From Kalmusia sp. IMI 367209 (Eukaryota; Ascomycota; Dothideomycetes; Pleosporales; Didymosphaeriaceae), in NCBI GenBank assembly GCA_027946365.1, contig JAPEUQ010000016.1, positions 248,001-312,000 on the forward strand: DNA of 64,000 nt, in the 5' to 3' direction. Positions within the stretch are counted from its first letter, which is position 1; each line of letters begins with the position of its first letter. The notes below the pieces were generated by a model that ran no database searches, was not told where the DNA came from, and saw nothing but the letters and a program-made list of their open reading frames with translations. Shown piece by piece: positions 32,850 through 44,329 of the stretch. Made by a program: the position numbers and the translations under genes.

Positions 32850-35800
32850 TCATTTCCACCCACTCAATCCCGCCCACGGATCCGCGGGCCCCTGCTGTCC
32901 CTGTCCCTGCCCACTCTGCCTCTGCTGCCCTGCATAACCTCCCTGGTATTGCCCGTACTGGCCATACTCCGTATGCTGGCTCGGCGGCGGCCCCGGTGGC
33001 GGCGGTGGCGGAACATAGCCCTGCGGCAGCCCCGCGCCCGGTTGTGGCGTGGCACTCTGGTATCCGTATTGCTGGGCGTGCGAAGGGGGCTGGCCCCAGG
33101 GCTGCTGCGGGTGCTGATTTGGCGGCGGAGAAAAGTACTGCTGGTGCGCGGGCGGGGAGACGGGGCCGTAGTTTGTGGGGTTGTACGAGGATTGGGACTG
33201 CGAGTGTGAATGAGCGGGATATTGTGATTGGTAGCCGTTCGAGGGATAGGAGGACTGTTGAGCTGTTTGCTGAGGGGACATGTACTGCTGTTGGCCTTGC
33301 GTTGTGATTGGGTAGCGGGGTGTTACGGGCGGAGAGGCGACAGGCATGTAGCTGGTGTGTGAGGAGGGGGTAGCTTGGTAGCTTTGTTGGTTGAGGGGAG
33401 CGGAAGAGAGAGGTGCGGGGATGCTCTTTTTCCGTCCACCGGAAGAGACGGGTGAGCCTGAGGGCTCCATGGACATGCGTTCCATAAGGTCTTTGAGACG
33501 CTGTTGCTCTTGGTCGGCGCCTTGTGACTTCTTGTGCTCGATGTTCTGGAGGAGCTGACCGCCCTCGGAGCGCCTATTATTGACGAACGTTTCTACATTC
33601 TTTTGTAGACTGGACACCGTATCCTTCATCTCTGAGTAAAACCCTTGAGCGCGAGTTAGACCAGCATTGAGGTCGTTGAAACTTTGGAACACCCTCTTGT
33701 ATTTGTTCATCACTGAATTTCGCTGCCGAGAGAACACGTCGTACTTGCTCTGTTCGGAACGTACGCGAGGATCCTTCAGGAGGTCGGAATACGTGCGTGT
33801 GAGTTCTTTGAGGAGTGATCCTTGCTTGTGATTGGCTTGCAGTATGCGATTTTGATGCGGGCGGAACTTCTCCAGCTCTGCTTTGAACAGTTGAGATTCC
33901 TGATTTGCGATGGCTTTCTTGTTCAGGATCAAGACGTTGGAAATGTCATCAGAGTGAACCTGATAGAGTCAGTCGTTAGTGATGAATTACATAGCAGCTA
34001 GACGAGACTTACCTTCTCCTTAAGATCCTTCAACACCTGCAACCTCTCCTTTTTGATCAAGTTTAGTCTTCGCAGTAAGTCTTCGACACTGGCAATCTGG
34101 TCCGCAACACTCGGTCCGTCATGGAAATCGTCGTCTAACAGGTTGCCTTGCGCGGGTCCTGGGCTCTTGTCCTTCGACGCACCCGCTTTGACCATGGCTC
34201 TGGAGTACAAGACATCTGCTTCGTCCGTCTCTCCAGCCGATCGCATCTCATCAAAGTCTGCCTCATATTGTCGGAATGTATTGTACAGCTGAGCATCACT
34301 TGTGCTCGCCTCCTCGATTGCTCCTCGATAATTTCGAATATCGCTCCGCAGCGTTGCGGTAAGGCGTGAGCTGGGTTGCTGTGTCCAATCAACACCGTAC
34401 TTCGACCTCATCTTTTCGCAAACGCTCTCTTCCATATCCAATTGCTTCATACTCGCGTCTAGCATGCCTGTGATTTCGGCTTTATCCGCGTTTGACTGCT
34501 CAAATGCTGTCGTAAACGGCGCATGGCCCGCCAATTCCTCGCACCATTTGCGGAAGTCTTCGTCAACCATCATGTCCTGATTGTCCATGCCTCCTCTGAG
34601 TACATTCAGACTATCTGGAAGCTTCAGATAGTCCAAACTCGCTGCCATCTCATCATTGGCAACCTCGACCCTCTCGCTTTCGGCCCGTATCAACTTCGCC
34701 TTCTCTTCGTCGTACAGGCTCGCAGATTCAGTCACAGCCATTGGCACGATCTTCTGGAAAATGTCGGGTCCGATGATTCTCTGAATATCTTGTCCTTGAT
34801 ATAATTCGCTCACGGGTATCGCTTTGGCCGCTGGAAGCTTCGGGACTTGTGTCAGAGACGCTTCGTTTGGTATACCTTGGTGGTAAATGAAATCGTTGTC
34901 CTTCATGAACTCTGCCAATTTCTCCTGTACGTTGGCAAGATGCTTCCTGGTCACCTCTGCCAACACCGAGCCTGTTTCTGCGGGTAGATTCGAGTTGGCG
35001 GGACATGACGAGGGGAAGGCATTGGCCACCCGGTTAGCATCTCTGGCGTGCGCTTCGGCGACTTGTAATCGGCAAATGGCTACGCCGTGAGAGTTTGCAT
35101 CGTCGTCCGCCAGCGCCTGATAGTACTGTGCGACCGACGCCATGTGATTCGCTTTGGTCTGCCATCTCGTCAGCAGATTCAAATGCAAAGGAAGCCCAAA
35201 CTCACCTGACAAACCAGCAGCCAGACCTTCTCAAAAACAGCTTTCGTGACGTTCTCCTGCGCGCCTTCGGTAGCCTGAGTATATAGAAATGCAGCCTGGC
35301 TGGCCAATTTCGCTAGCAAACCCACTTTCTTGCCGTCCGCTATCTGCTTCTCCAGAAACACCTCCTGCGCCTGTGCAAGCATGATGGCTATCAGCGTCTT
35401 CACCGTTTCCCGACTCAGATCTGTAGACGGCGCATGGAGAAAGTTCTCGTTGATGTACGTAAACATGCCCGCGGAGGCCTGAAACGAGTGGTACGCAGTC
35501 TTGAGCCCAACGTCCTCATGGCGATTTTGGTGCGCAGCGTGGCAGGATAAAACAGCAGAGATGTTGAAGATTATAGATGCTTTCTCAAAAGCAAGAGAGT
35601 ACTGTGACGTCGGCTTGTGGGTAAAGGCATCAAACCTGGCTCGCTGTTAGCTGATATTCTTCTCCAAACCTCTCCCTTCTTGTGCGACGTACCAGGTAAA
35701 CGAGATCTTGATATGGTTTTCGTCCACTGGAAACCGCAGGTCGAGCAGCTCCAATTGTCCATAATACCTATATAATAGATCCCTGCCAGCCGCACTGTCC

Positions 35801-35973
35801 TTCCCCGCGCCGCGCATGTCCTGCCGCAGCCGGTTTAGGGTAGCGCACTCCTCCGCATAGCGCTCCGGCTCGTCGCCATATGTGGCGCGTATGTATGCCT
35901 TGAGGGGGTGTATCCAGTCGATCTCGTTCGTCTGCTTCAGCGGGACAGAGATCATGGGGATGAGCGTTGCCAT
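32850..35973 (-). CDS. BRO1: Bro1-domain ESCRT adaptor (vacuolar protein-sorting protein), 988 aa
   Basis: Four exons on the minus strand: 35693-35973, 35206-35635, 34013-35158, 32850-33959, with introns of 47-57 bp and all joins in frame. Bro1 binds ESCRT-III at endosomes, stabilises it and recruits the deubiquitinase Doa4 during multivesicular body sorting. The N-terminal Bro1 domain (about 1-390) starts MISVPLKQTNEIDWIHPLKAYI and includes FDAFTHKP, EKASIIFNISAVLS and QYYQALADDD. A V-shaped coiled-coil middle follows (about 400-780; MERSM-like Glu/Gln/Lys-rich helices). The last 200 residues are Pro/Gln/Tyr-rich (PPPPPPGPPP), ending DPWAGLSGWK. PalA, the pH-signalling paralogue, is the main alternative; the start and the Pro/Gln-rich tail favour Bro1. 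Confidence 0.87.
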
Positions 35974-37140
35974 GTTGGAGGTGGGTGAGCTGGGCGAGGC
36001 AAACGTTTGCCTGCCAGCTCAGCGCAGAGAGTGTCGGCTCGTGAGTAAGGAGGCGTGCGCGCAATTTAGAGGATTTGGCGGGGGCAATCAAAGATGCGGT
36101 CAGCAATTGTGTTATGGATCGTTGTGGTGAGACCGTCTCGCGCTGGATCGGGTGCGCAAGCTCGAGGGAGCGGTGGGTGTGCCGAGGTGCGGGCTTGTGC
36201 GATGTGTGAAGGCGAGCTCGACGGTGAAGCGACTACACTGGCCGCGAGGATGCGGTCAGTCGCGTGAATGCACGGATATGCAGGCCCCGGGATGACGTTG
36301 CAGGGTTGGTCGTGTACGTCGATGTGGCCGTCGACGGATGGCCTACCGTCGAAGCTGCGCTGTTCGGCGGGTCGGCATGAGATTGATGTGCATCTGCCAC
36401 GCAGTCAGACGGGCAATCTGGTGTAATTTGGTGCAATCTGGTCGAAGACTGCAGTCGTGGTTGACTGATCGGAAGAGCGTTGGGTCCGTCGGCGGGGCAA
36501 TACTGCAAGGCACACCACGAATCGTGCCTCACTAAGTAAGGCAGCTACATGCACACAAATGCACCACGACCGCCGTCGCGCTGCCTATATACCGTCCCCC
36601 TCTGCAGCCGCGCTCAAAGCCAAACCATCGCGTTCTTCACGTATTCCCTGCACCTCCACCATACCAGTCACACACTCGCTAATTCTACGAGCAAAAGTGA
36701 GGGGTCATCCTGGCCGCGCAGCTCCAGCTAGCCACTCAGGTCGCTGGATCGCATCGTGAGCCGCTTGTATAAGCGCTCAACAGAACAAGGTCTATCTACT
36801 TGAACGGTAAAGGCCGCGGTTTAGCTCAGTACGGACTGGTCAAGCATCTAGCTGCCGGTGGCGTTGGCGCTGGAGCAGGGTCGATATGGACTGGGACCAT
36901 AGCTCTAGGGATTACTATCAGACAGGGTAATATACAAGCCTGAGTCCAGGCGTATGACTATCGAAATCCTCTATGTCGACATCTTGAGTAGAGACTAACG
37001 CCAGAAAAATGCTCGAAACCTTCCACGCTTTCCTCCTATGCGCCGCTCCAGCCGACTCCTACTGTACAGTGGGTTTGGAGAAGAGTTGCTATACAACAAA
37101 TGCTAGATATCAAATACATAATCGAGATTAGATTCCGTCT
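35974..37140. other. Intergenic upstream of Bro1
   Basis: 1.17 kb holding the Bro1 promoter and the 3' flank of the DnaJ gene. Only short frames; no gene is seen. Confidence 0.35.
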
Positions 37141-38790
37141 TCAACCAGATCCGGATGCTTTCTTCTTTTCCTCATCGCTGTTCTTGGGCTCGTCCTTCTT
37201 GGGAGTCTCCTTTGCATCCTTGTCGAGATTGCGATGTTGTCCGGTCAGGTTGTGCCATGCGCTCTTCAAAAAGCCCTCGTCCTTGTGATCGTCTGCAGAG
37301 CTTTCTGCAGTTTTCTCCGGGCCGTCTCGCATCTTGTTGACAATCATCCTCTTCGCGGTCTTGTCACCCATCTCATCGGCCAGCATCTCGAGAATCGTTC
37401 GCTGGTTCTGGCTCAAGTATTTGGGCATGTTGACCTTGAATTCAACTTTCAGATCTCCCTTTGCGTTTCGTCGGCCAGAAAGCACTTTCATACCCATTCC
37501 GGATAGCGTCACCTTGTCGCCTGTGCCGGAGCCGGTGGGTACCTTGACCATGACTTCGCCATCGAGGGTTGGTACCTTGATTTCTCCACCGAGCACTGCA
37601 GTAGTCAGGGGTAGCGTCGCAGTGTGAAGAATGTCAGAGCCCGAGCGCTTGAATTTCGGATCGGACGCAACGCGGATTAGGACGTAGAGGTCGCCCTTTG
37701 TACCCCTCACATTTGCGCCCATCGCGTGTCCGGTGAGAGGCGCATCTCCTTCGCCATTGACACGCAACCGCATGCCATCTTCCACGCCTCCGGGAATGTC
37801 CACCGTAATCGTCTTTCGTTCCTTTACTGCACCGTCTCCGCCGCAAGTTCCACAGGATGAGCCGCGGGGTACTGCCATACCGGAGCCTCCGCAACTTGAG
37901 CACGTCGCACTCATGTGGAAGCCTCCCATGCTTGTGACTCTTTGCCCGGTACCGCCGCAGCTTTTACATTCCGTCTTTTTCGCACCTTTCTTCAACCCGC
38001 TACCAGTACATGTCTTACACTCCACCATTGGTGTGATGTAAATGTCCTTACTGACACCTTTTGCTGCATCCATGAATGATATGTTCGTCTGCACTTCGAT
38101 ATTGTCTCCAACCAGGATTTCCTGTTCGAATGGATCTCGTCTTCCCCTACCCCGCCTTCCCCTCCGCCTCCAAACGCACTAAATAAATCTTCGATGTTGA
38201 TGTCTTGCGCAAAGCCGCCTTGGAATCCACCACCCCGCCAAAACCCCGAAACCCCGAAGCCACCGCCGAACGGATTGCCGCCAGGTCCACCAGCGCCAGC
38301 CCTGGATTGAAACCCCCACTGAATCAAATGCCGCAGAGCCATATGAATCATAAGCTTTCTTCTTGTCGGCATCGGAAAGGATCTCGTAGGCGGACTGCGC
38401 GGCGGAGAATTTGTCTTTCGCAGAGGGGTCCTTGTTTGTGTCAGGGTGGTACTTCTTCGCGAGGCCGTAGTAGGCCTTCTTGATTTCGGCAGCGGAAGCA
38501 TTTTTCGACACGCCGAGAGCGGCGTAGGGGTCGGCGACAGCATGCGAGGGAGACGTTGCGTGGAAGGGCTGGTGACAATGTTAGCAGACATATGATAGGA
38601 GACAAGATGCTATGATGCATACTCGTATCCGCGGCGCATGCTGCTGCTGTGCCCGCGGTGAAATAGACGGTCTGTTCAGATTCGGCCTGGATGATTGCGA
38701 AAGGTTCCGCCGCTGGCACTGTCGAGTGGCAGAGATGATGCGGACAGGAGCGACTGCCTTGAACGGCAGCGCAGGAGCGATCAAGTTCAT
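37141..38790 (-). CDS. MDJ1: Mitochondrial DnaJ chaperone (Mdj1 type), about 531 aa, two compensating indels
   Basis: Two exons, complement of 38623-38790 and 37141-38568. A type I DnaJ co-chaperone that stimulates mitochondrial Hsp70. The first 60-odd residues are Arg/Ser/Gln-rich without acids, a mitochondrial presequence. The J domain ([20 protein letters not shown], with HPD) is followed by a Gly/Phe region, four zinc repeats ([32 protein letters not shown]) and the C-terminal substrate domains ([15 protein letters not shown]). J domain and C-terminus are in one frame, but the Gly/Phe segment between them ([26 protein letters not shown]) reads only in another. One extra base near 38322 and one missing base in a G-rich run near 38147 cancel out. 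As given, a TAG at 38179 ends the J frame. A pair of consensus errors is more likely than real loss. Confidence 0.85.
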
Positions 38791-39476
38791 GATGGATGGA
38801 AGCAAGGCGTAACTAGAATGAAGGTATTGACAATTGCGCAATGTTTGTAATGAATGTACGCTGTGAGGATTCGGGAGCGATGCGACGAATCATGAAAATT
38901 TGGCGCACGGACCAAGCGCATGCGATGTCATTGGCCTCGGCACGCGTTGCTTCTGGTATTTTCCAGAGTCACATAGATGAGTAGCAGTACCTATGGCGGC
39001 TTGTGGAGTAAGGACAATGGACGACCCTATTCTCTTGGTAGGGCATGGACCACAATCGATGTGAATCACTTTGCTTGACGAGTCTCTGCCATGCTGAGGC
39101 AGTTCCGAAGCGGCACGGCCTGAGCCATGAAATTCCGAGCATCACCGTAGCAAGCCGTGCGCCGAGTAACATCCAGCTCAATACCAAATGGCTTGTCATA
39201 TTCATGATGTATCTATCAAAGGCTTTATACCCAGTCGTTACTACCATTTTCATGATGGCTCGTCAAGATGCCAATTCAGAATGTGTTCATGACCATATGT
39301 GATCCAAAAAAAAATTCCCATGACCATTTCCTGCCGGCTATAAGAGCAACCGAGAACGCCTTCCCAATGCTAATGCTAATTACATGTAGAGTGACGGTGT
39401 GTGATGCCTATCCGAGGCGAGGGTATCAGAACTCCGAAAGTGCTGCGAAGGTGCGAAGAAGCATGCAGGTTGTTGT
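38791..39476. other. Intergenic, no gene seen
   Basis: 686 bp between the DnaJ start and the SAP30-type stop, both on the minus strand. An A9 run lies near 39307. No gene is seen. Confidence 0.35.
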
Positions 39477-40107
39477 CTATTTACGCTGTGGAGCAAACCG
39501 GACACGGAACTCCTTGTCTGGTCTCGTGTCAGTAATCCATCTAAAGAACCCAAACGGAAGCTAAGCGCACCTTGACTCTTAACCGTGTACATCCAATCGA
39601 TGATGCAGTTGGTCTCCGAGACAGCCTGCGCATTGAAGTTCTTCCGCACCGCGAGCGACAGCTGGCTCTTCTCAACTCTCCGCTTCGACTTCGATCGTGC
39701 CATTGTAGGTGAGAGCCTGCCGATGCCCTGGCTGAGGACGATGTGGCTTCCCTGATTTTTGAACGCGGACGGTGTGTCGAGACGGTAGGCTCGTCGGTAG
39801 CCCTGGAGGACGGCATGGTCTTGGGTGTTCCAGCTCATCTGTGCGAGAGTGAAAGGTCAGCATGAGGTTTCTGAGACCATGGTCGGTTCGGAGGACAGTG
39901 GTGGTCACTTACTCCTGACGTATGCTCGGGCTGCCCGCTGTGCGTCGAGGCGTTGTCCCCGTTCGAGGACATGACCTCCTTCAGATTGCTGCCATTTATG
40001 TGGTTCGCGTTCCCATTGCGGCGTCCGCGGGCATTGGTGCCGGCCTGGAGCGAGTGCAGCTTCTCCTTGAGGGACTGAGGGTCCTCGTGCGCGCGCTTTG
40101 GAGGCAT
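39477..40107 (-). CDS. SAP30-type Sin3-binding protein, 167 aa
   Basis: Three exons on the minus strand: 39913-40107, 39571-39838, 39477-39517, with introns of 74 and 53 bp; the last exon adds 13 codons including the stop. SAP30 bridges Sin3 to the Rpd3 histone deacetylase complex. The N-terminus is basic and disordered (MPPKRAHEDPQSLKEKLHSL). The Sin3-binding domain fills exons 2 and 3: LQGYRRAYRLDTPSAF, QGIGRLSPTMARSKSKRRV, LSLAVRKNFNAQAVSE, then DKEFRVRFAPQRK at the end. The tiny last exon restores this conserved ending, which supports the splicing. It acts in the nucleus. Length fits short fungal members. Confidence 0.82.
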
Positions 40108-41965
40108 GGCGTGGGTACAGAAAGATGGCGTGAAAGACTGGAGAGAAGAGTGCTGGCAGGCCTCGTACAAGGTCTAGCCGGTGTCGCAAGAGGTAGAGAA
40201 AGAGGCTACATCCGGGAAGGGACGGTTCATCTGCTGTGTCGCGGGTTGGTGAGAGCTCGCGCCCGCTCATCGGCACACTTTTGCAAGCTGGGGGCCGGTC
40301 GGAACATGACGCAAGGTCCAAGCGTGCCTTCCTTTTTCAGGGTCCGCGTAGGCCCACCGCTCTTCTCCGCGCACGCGACGCGTCCGACATGTCGAGACTT
40401 GCTCAATCCACCAATTCTGCACCGGACGGGACTGAATCAGTGCATTAGTCGACGGGTCGTGATGGGGCATAGGTGAGCTGGACTTTTCAGCGTATGTCGA
40501 AGGAATTCGCAGTGAAGAAGAAGCCCTTTCACCTCACGCGTTTTCATCGAGCGTGAAAGAGCAGATGCACAACTCGAGTCCTATTGTCGTTGCAAAGAGA
40601 TATAAAGAGAAGACACGCGATGTGGGATGAAATTGGCAACTAATTGGCTTTTGCAATGTGCGGTCTACATCCGCCGGAGCCGAGACCGGAACGGCTTGCG
40701 GTGTAAGCTAAGCCCTTCAGGCTTGCTCGCAGCGACCTTGCAAAAGCCTCATGTGCGCCATGTCCGAAGTGCCCAAGTCTTGTTACGATGACAGCAGACG
40801 CTATTCATAAGCCTGTTGATCCGTACTTATGGAAGACTCCGAACAATTAGCACCTACGTCTGTTCAGTCCTTGTAGACCTCTCAACAACATAGCCAATAC
40901 GTTGGCATTTCCTTGTGGGAGGTCGAACAATTGTAATAGACCCCCTTGCGATACCAAGCGTTGCGTTTGACTGGTGGTAGCTGTCGTGCGATTGCAAGCA
41001 TGTCACTGTAAACACCGACTTCGTCACGTATTACAGATGATTCTCCGTTCAGGAAGCTCTACCCAGGCACTCATTGTATGATGATCAAATACTTGCCAAG
41101 TAACCTTCGACGTATATCATCATGGTGGTACAGGATCACTGAACATCCCCTCCTTGATCTTTAAGAGCCGTTGTTTGGACTACCATGTCTTGATGCACGC
41201 TCGATGCCTTGGGACAAAGCTACCTTACAGGTGGTAATCATGCAACCGTTGAGAATGATCGTCTACACCGGCATGGTTCAAATATGAGCACTGTTGAAGG
41301 TGTACAGTAGTCCCAGCATCAAGGCGCTATCACTCACCGGCTGAGATTGCATCCCTCTTTGTCCACACCAATGTACAGAGCATTGACTAGCCTCATTGTC
41401 TTTCATTTATATAAACTTTTCGACACCGTCATGTGTTCGGTCATATTCTCATTCTTTTGGATAGAAATCCCTCCGCTGTTAATAGCGAGATCACTACTAG
41501 TTCTCGAACTAATATTGTTGAAACCTAGCGAACCAAAATACAGATCAATCAGCTAAAACTGATCAATCATCGGTCCTGTATATTTCCGCTGAGTAGTCAC
41601 CCTACCGAACCACAATTCTCTTACTTTCTTCCACAACTCGCCCTGACCTGCTTATGTGCTCCTTTACCTGGAGCTTCTCTTACTGTAATTCGAAGGTGAA
41701 GCTCGGAAAATAAGGCCCATTACGTATGCAACGTATAGTCAACACCGCTTCACCTACCCTTTTCCACCAGACACCTTCGATAGGAAAACGTAGATCGACC
41801 ACTCAACAGACCCTCTGCTTTAGCATAAGCTTCACCAACTCTTCTACCAGGTACCAATCAACCGTAGACGACGGCAGCCTTTGACCTCCGTTTGGACTGA
41901 GATCAACATCGGCTTCGATCACCACTGCACCTCTTCTCAGCTACTTTGCGTCCACTCCTGGTGCC
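40108..41965. other. Divergent intergenic region
   Basis: 1.86 kb between the divergent SAP30-type and 534-aa genes. The 41600-41960 part is pyrimidine-rich, like a 5' UTR. No RNA gene or repeat is seen. Confidence 0.4.
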
Positions 41966-43626
41966 ATGGGTGACCGCGATCCGATCTCGCCCTCCAATGG
42001 CAACAGCACTCGTCAGTTCGATCCTACCGCTAGCAACTTCCACTCAGCCAATGGTAGCGACAATATGAACCAGGTGAGCCCATCTTCGTACCATGATCTC
42101 CAATTCATGGCCGAAGACCTTGAGCGCGAGCAAGGCTGCCTCCGCAGCGAAGTTTCCGACCTGTGGGACTTATGCAAAACTCTCCGGACCGAGATCGATA
42201 CTTTGAAGAAGGGCAGCTGGACTGTGACGGTCGGCCCCTTCCAAGGTCAAACCACTTCACGTCTCGACAAGGAGCTGGGTGCCCTCAAGGGCAAACCCAG
42301 CGGTGATTGTGACGATGCTAATGATGACGAAAAGAAGTCCAATGTATCCATTCCGCCGCATCTGAGGGCCAAGATGCGTGCAGGCAACAATCCTTTGCCC
42401 CCGCAAGTGCGTGAGGGACCAGCCAACGGGTCAGTATACTTCCGGCCTGTGGTCTGGCCAGGTACTGACGACAGCAGCACTTCCGGCAAGAGCGTCCAAT
42501 CTGGCGACAAGATCGATGCCAACAACCCTCTCATCACAGACGGCTGCGTCGACAATCTCGACTCGGAGCCCTACCGCTCGAAGAAGTCTCTCGCTGAGCC
42601 GACTCCTCCCACCTCGCCCCTCACCAAGCGTGAGATGAGTCTTCCCCAGGTCGAGCATCTCTCTCTCGCCCCTTACAAGCACTGGAAGCCTGCATACATC
42701 GCCTCGCTCCCGGCTCTGCCCCACGAGAAACTTGAACAAATCCCCGCGCTCGCAGAGATGACTTCCTTCTCCGCCGACTTCCTCATAAACGAGTTCGGCG
42801 GCATCACCTGGGGCCCAGGGATCCGCTTCGTGCCCCCGCCAGCCATCACCGCGCTCCCCAGCCGCGTCTACTACACGGTCGATCTGAAGTACGACCCGCA
42901 CCTGCCGCGGGCGCCCGGCGAGCACGGCGCAAAGATGGTCCCCTTCTTCAACATAAATCCCGAGGACTGCCTGGACTTCAATCTGCCCGACGACTTCAAC
43001 AGCTCCGAGAACGTCCCGCTGTTCGTGCTGCAGGACGTGCCCGACGGCGGCAGCAGCAGCGGCGCCACGCGCAAGCGCTACGTGTACTACGGGCACTACT
43101 CGCAGACGCGTTGGAGCGACAAGCTCGACTACGACCGCATGGCGCAGTGCGTGCCGGCGCACGTGCGCGAGTACTGGGCCGAAGAGCTGAGCGCAACGGG
43201 ACGCCCGGAGTGGATCACCCAGGCGCTCGAGCAGCACTTCTTCCCCGTACCCGAGTACCATGGGCGCTTCCCGGGCATTCTCGTCGACGAGGGCGGGTCG
43301 GTGGCTGAGCAGGATCTCGAGGCGCGCGAGAAGATGGCCGTCAAGGACGTGCACAAGTACGTGGAGCGGCTGAGGGGCTGGAAGAAGGACGCCAACATGC
43401 GGGCCAGCATGATCAAGAAGGACTTCATTCTCCAGGCCTTCGACCAGGTGAGTTTCTCCAGTGCCATGCATACGTGGAGAAAAGGGTTTGACTTTTTGAA
43501 CAGGCCGATGCAGACGAGCCCAAGGCGCTTCGCCTCTGGTGGGAGTACCTCGAGTGCGTCGACTGGCGGCCCGACTTCTACAACACGCTGGTCACGCTGC
43601 AGAGCCGGAATGCCACGTATACCTAG
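41966..43626 (+). CDS. Large fungal protein of unknown function (DUF6697-like), 534 aa
   Basis: Two exons, 41966-43447 and 43504-43626, with a 56 bp phase-0 intron; exon 2 supplies ALRLWWEYLECVDWRPDFY. I recall similar proteins annotated DUF6697 in fungi but cannot check. The N-terminal 90 residues contain a predicted helix/coiled coil (LEREQGCLRSEVSDLWDLCK). A Ser/Pro-rich linker with IPPHLRAK comes next. The C-terminal 300 residues form the conserved block: LAPYKHWKPAYIASLPALP, FSADFLINEFGGITWGPG, LPRAPGEHGAKM, YYGHYSQTRWSDKLDYDRM, then VREYWAEELSATGRPEW. The second half is unusually GC-rich, with strong G/C at third positions compared with the first half. No signal peptide or membrane segment is seen. 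Function unknown. Confidence 0.78.
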
Positions 43627-44329
43627 AGCGTGGCTCGTGCTGCTAACTTTTATGCCTGAGCTGCCTAGCACCTGCGGGTTACGATGAGGGAAGTTAACTG
43701 GAGTCTTTCTCAGCGCTGTAGATTCAGTCTCTCATAGCGACTGTGAAATTCAACTCCATCCCTCTATCTACGAGCCGGATGTATTTCCTGACTACACCTC
43801 ACCCTCGGGATGGGCTAGGCGTTCCGGTGTGCACCTACCATTACATTTTGTCATCATCTGTCTTGCCTACTATGATACCTTGAATTCCCTCATTGTCCTA
43901 TCTATCACTAGTGTTTTGCGACACTGGTAATCTCTATATGGAGTATCTCTACCGATCAATCCTATTGCTTCGGGAGGGGTTAGGAACATGTTAGGTGATT
44001 ACGGATCTACTTGCATCATGACGGGCATGGGTAAGAATAGACAATAAAAGTGTTTTTTCACAACCAAGTTTCCATACTAGATGTTATGAGTGCAAACGAA
44101 AGTATGACAGGAGCAAAATCTCAAATACGATTCAGGGTATAAACTATCTAAATATAATGCTAGCAACAGTGAGATAAATGCCTAAGGTAGATAAACTTTT
44201 TGGTGCACCGCGTGCGTTTTGGAATCAGAGATTCTCGTGTCGGCCGTCATGCAGTACGAAGTCTGCTGAGATGTTGTCGTGTCGTCATCACATTGTCCTG
44301 TAGTCCTTCCCCTCGAGCGAGCCATCTCT
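43627..44329. other. Convergent 3' intergenic region
   Basis: 703 bp, AT-rich, between the stops of the 534-aa gene (plus) and the Zn2Cys6 gene (minus). No gene is seen. Confidence 0.4.

Noticed and set aside
42431..43471. 346-codon minus-strand frame opposite the 534-aa gene
   Set aside because: Antisense shadow of a GC-rich coding region; the plus-strand frame has conserved protein text and a good intron.
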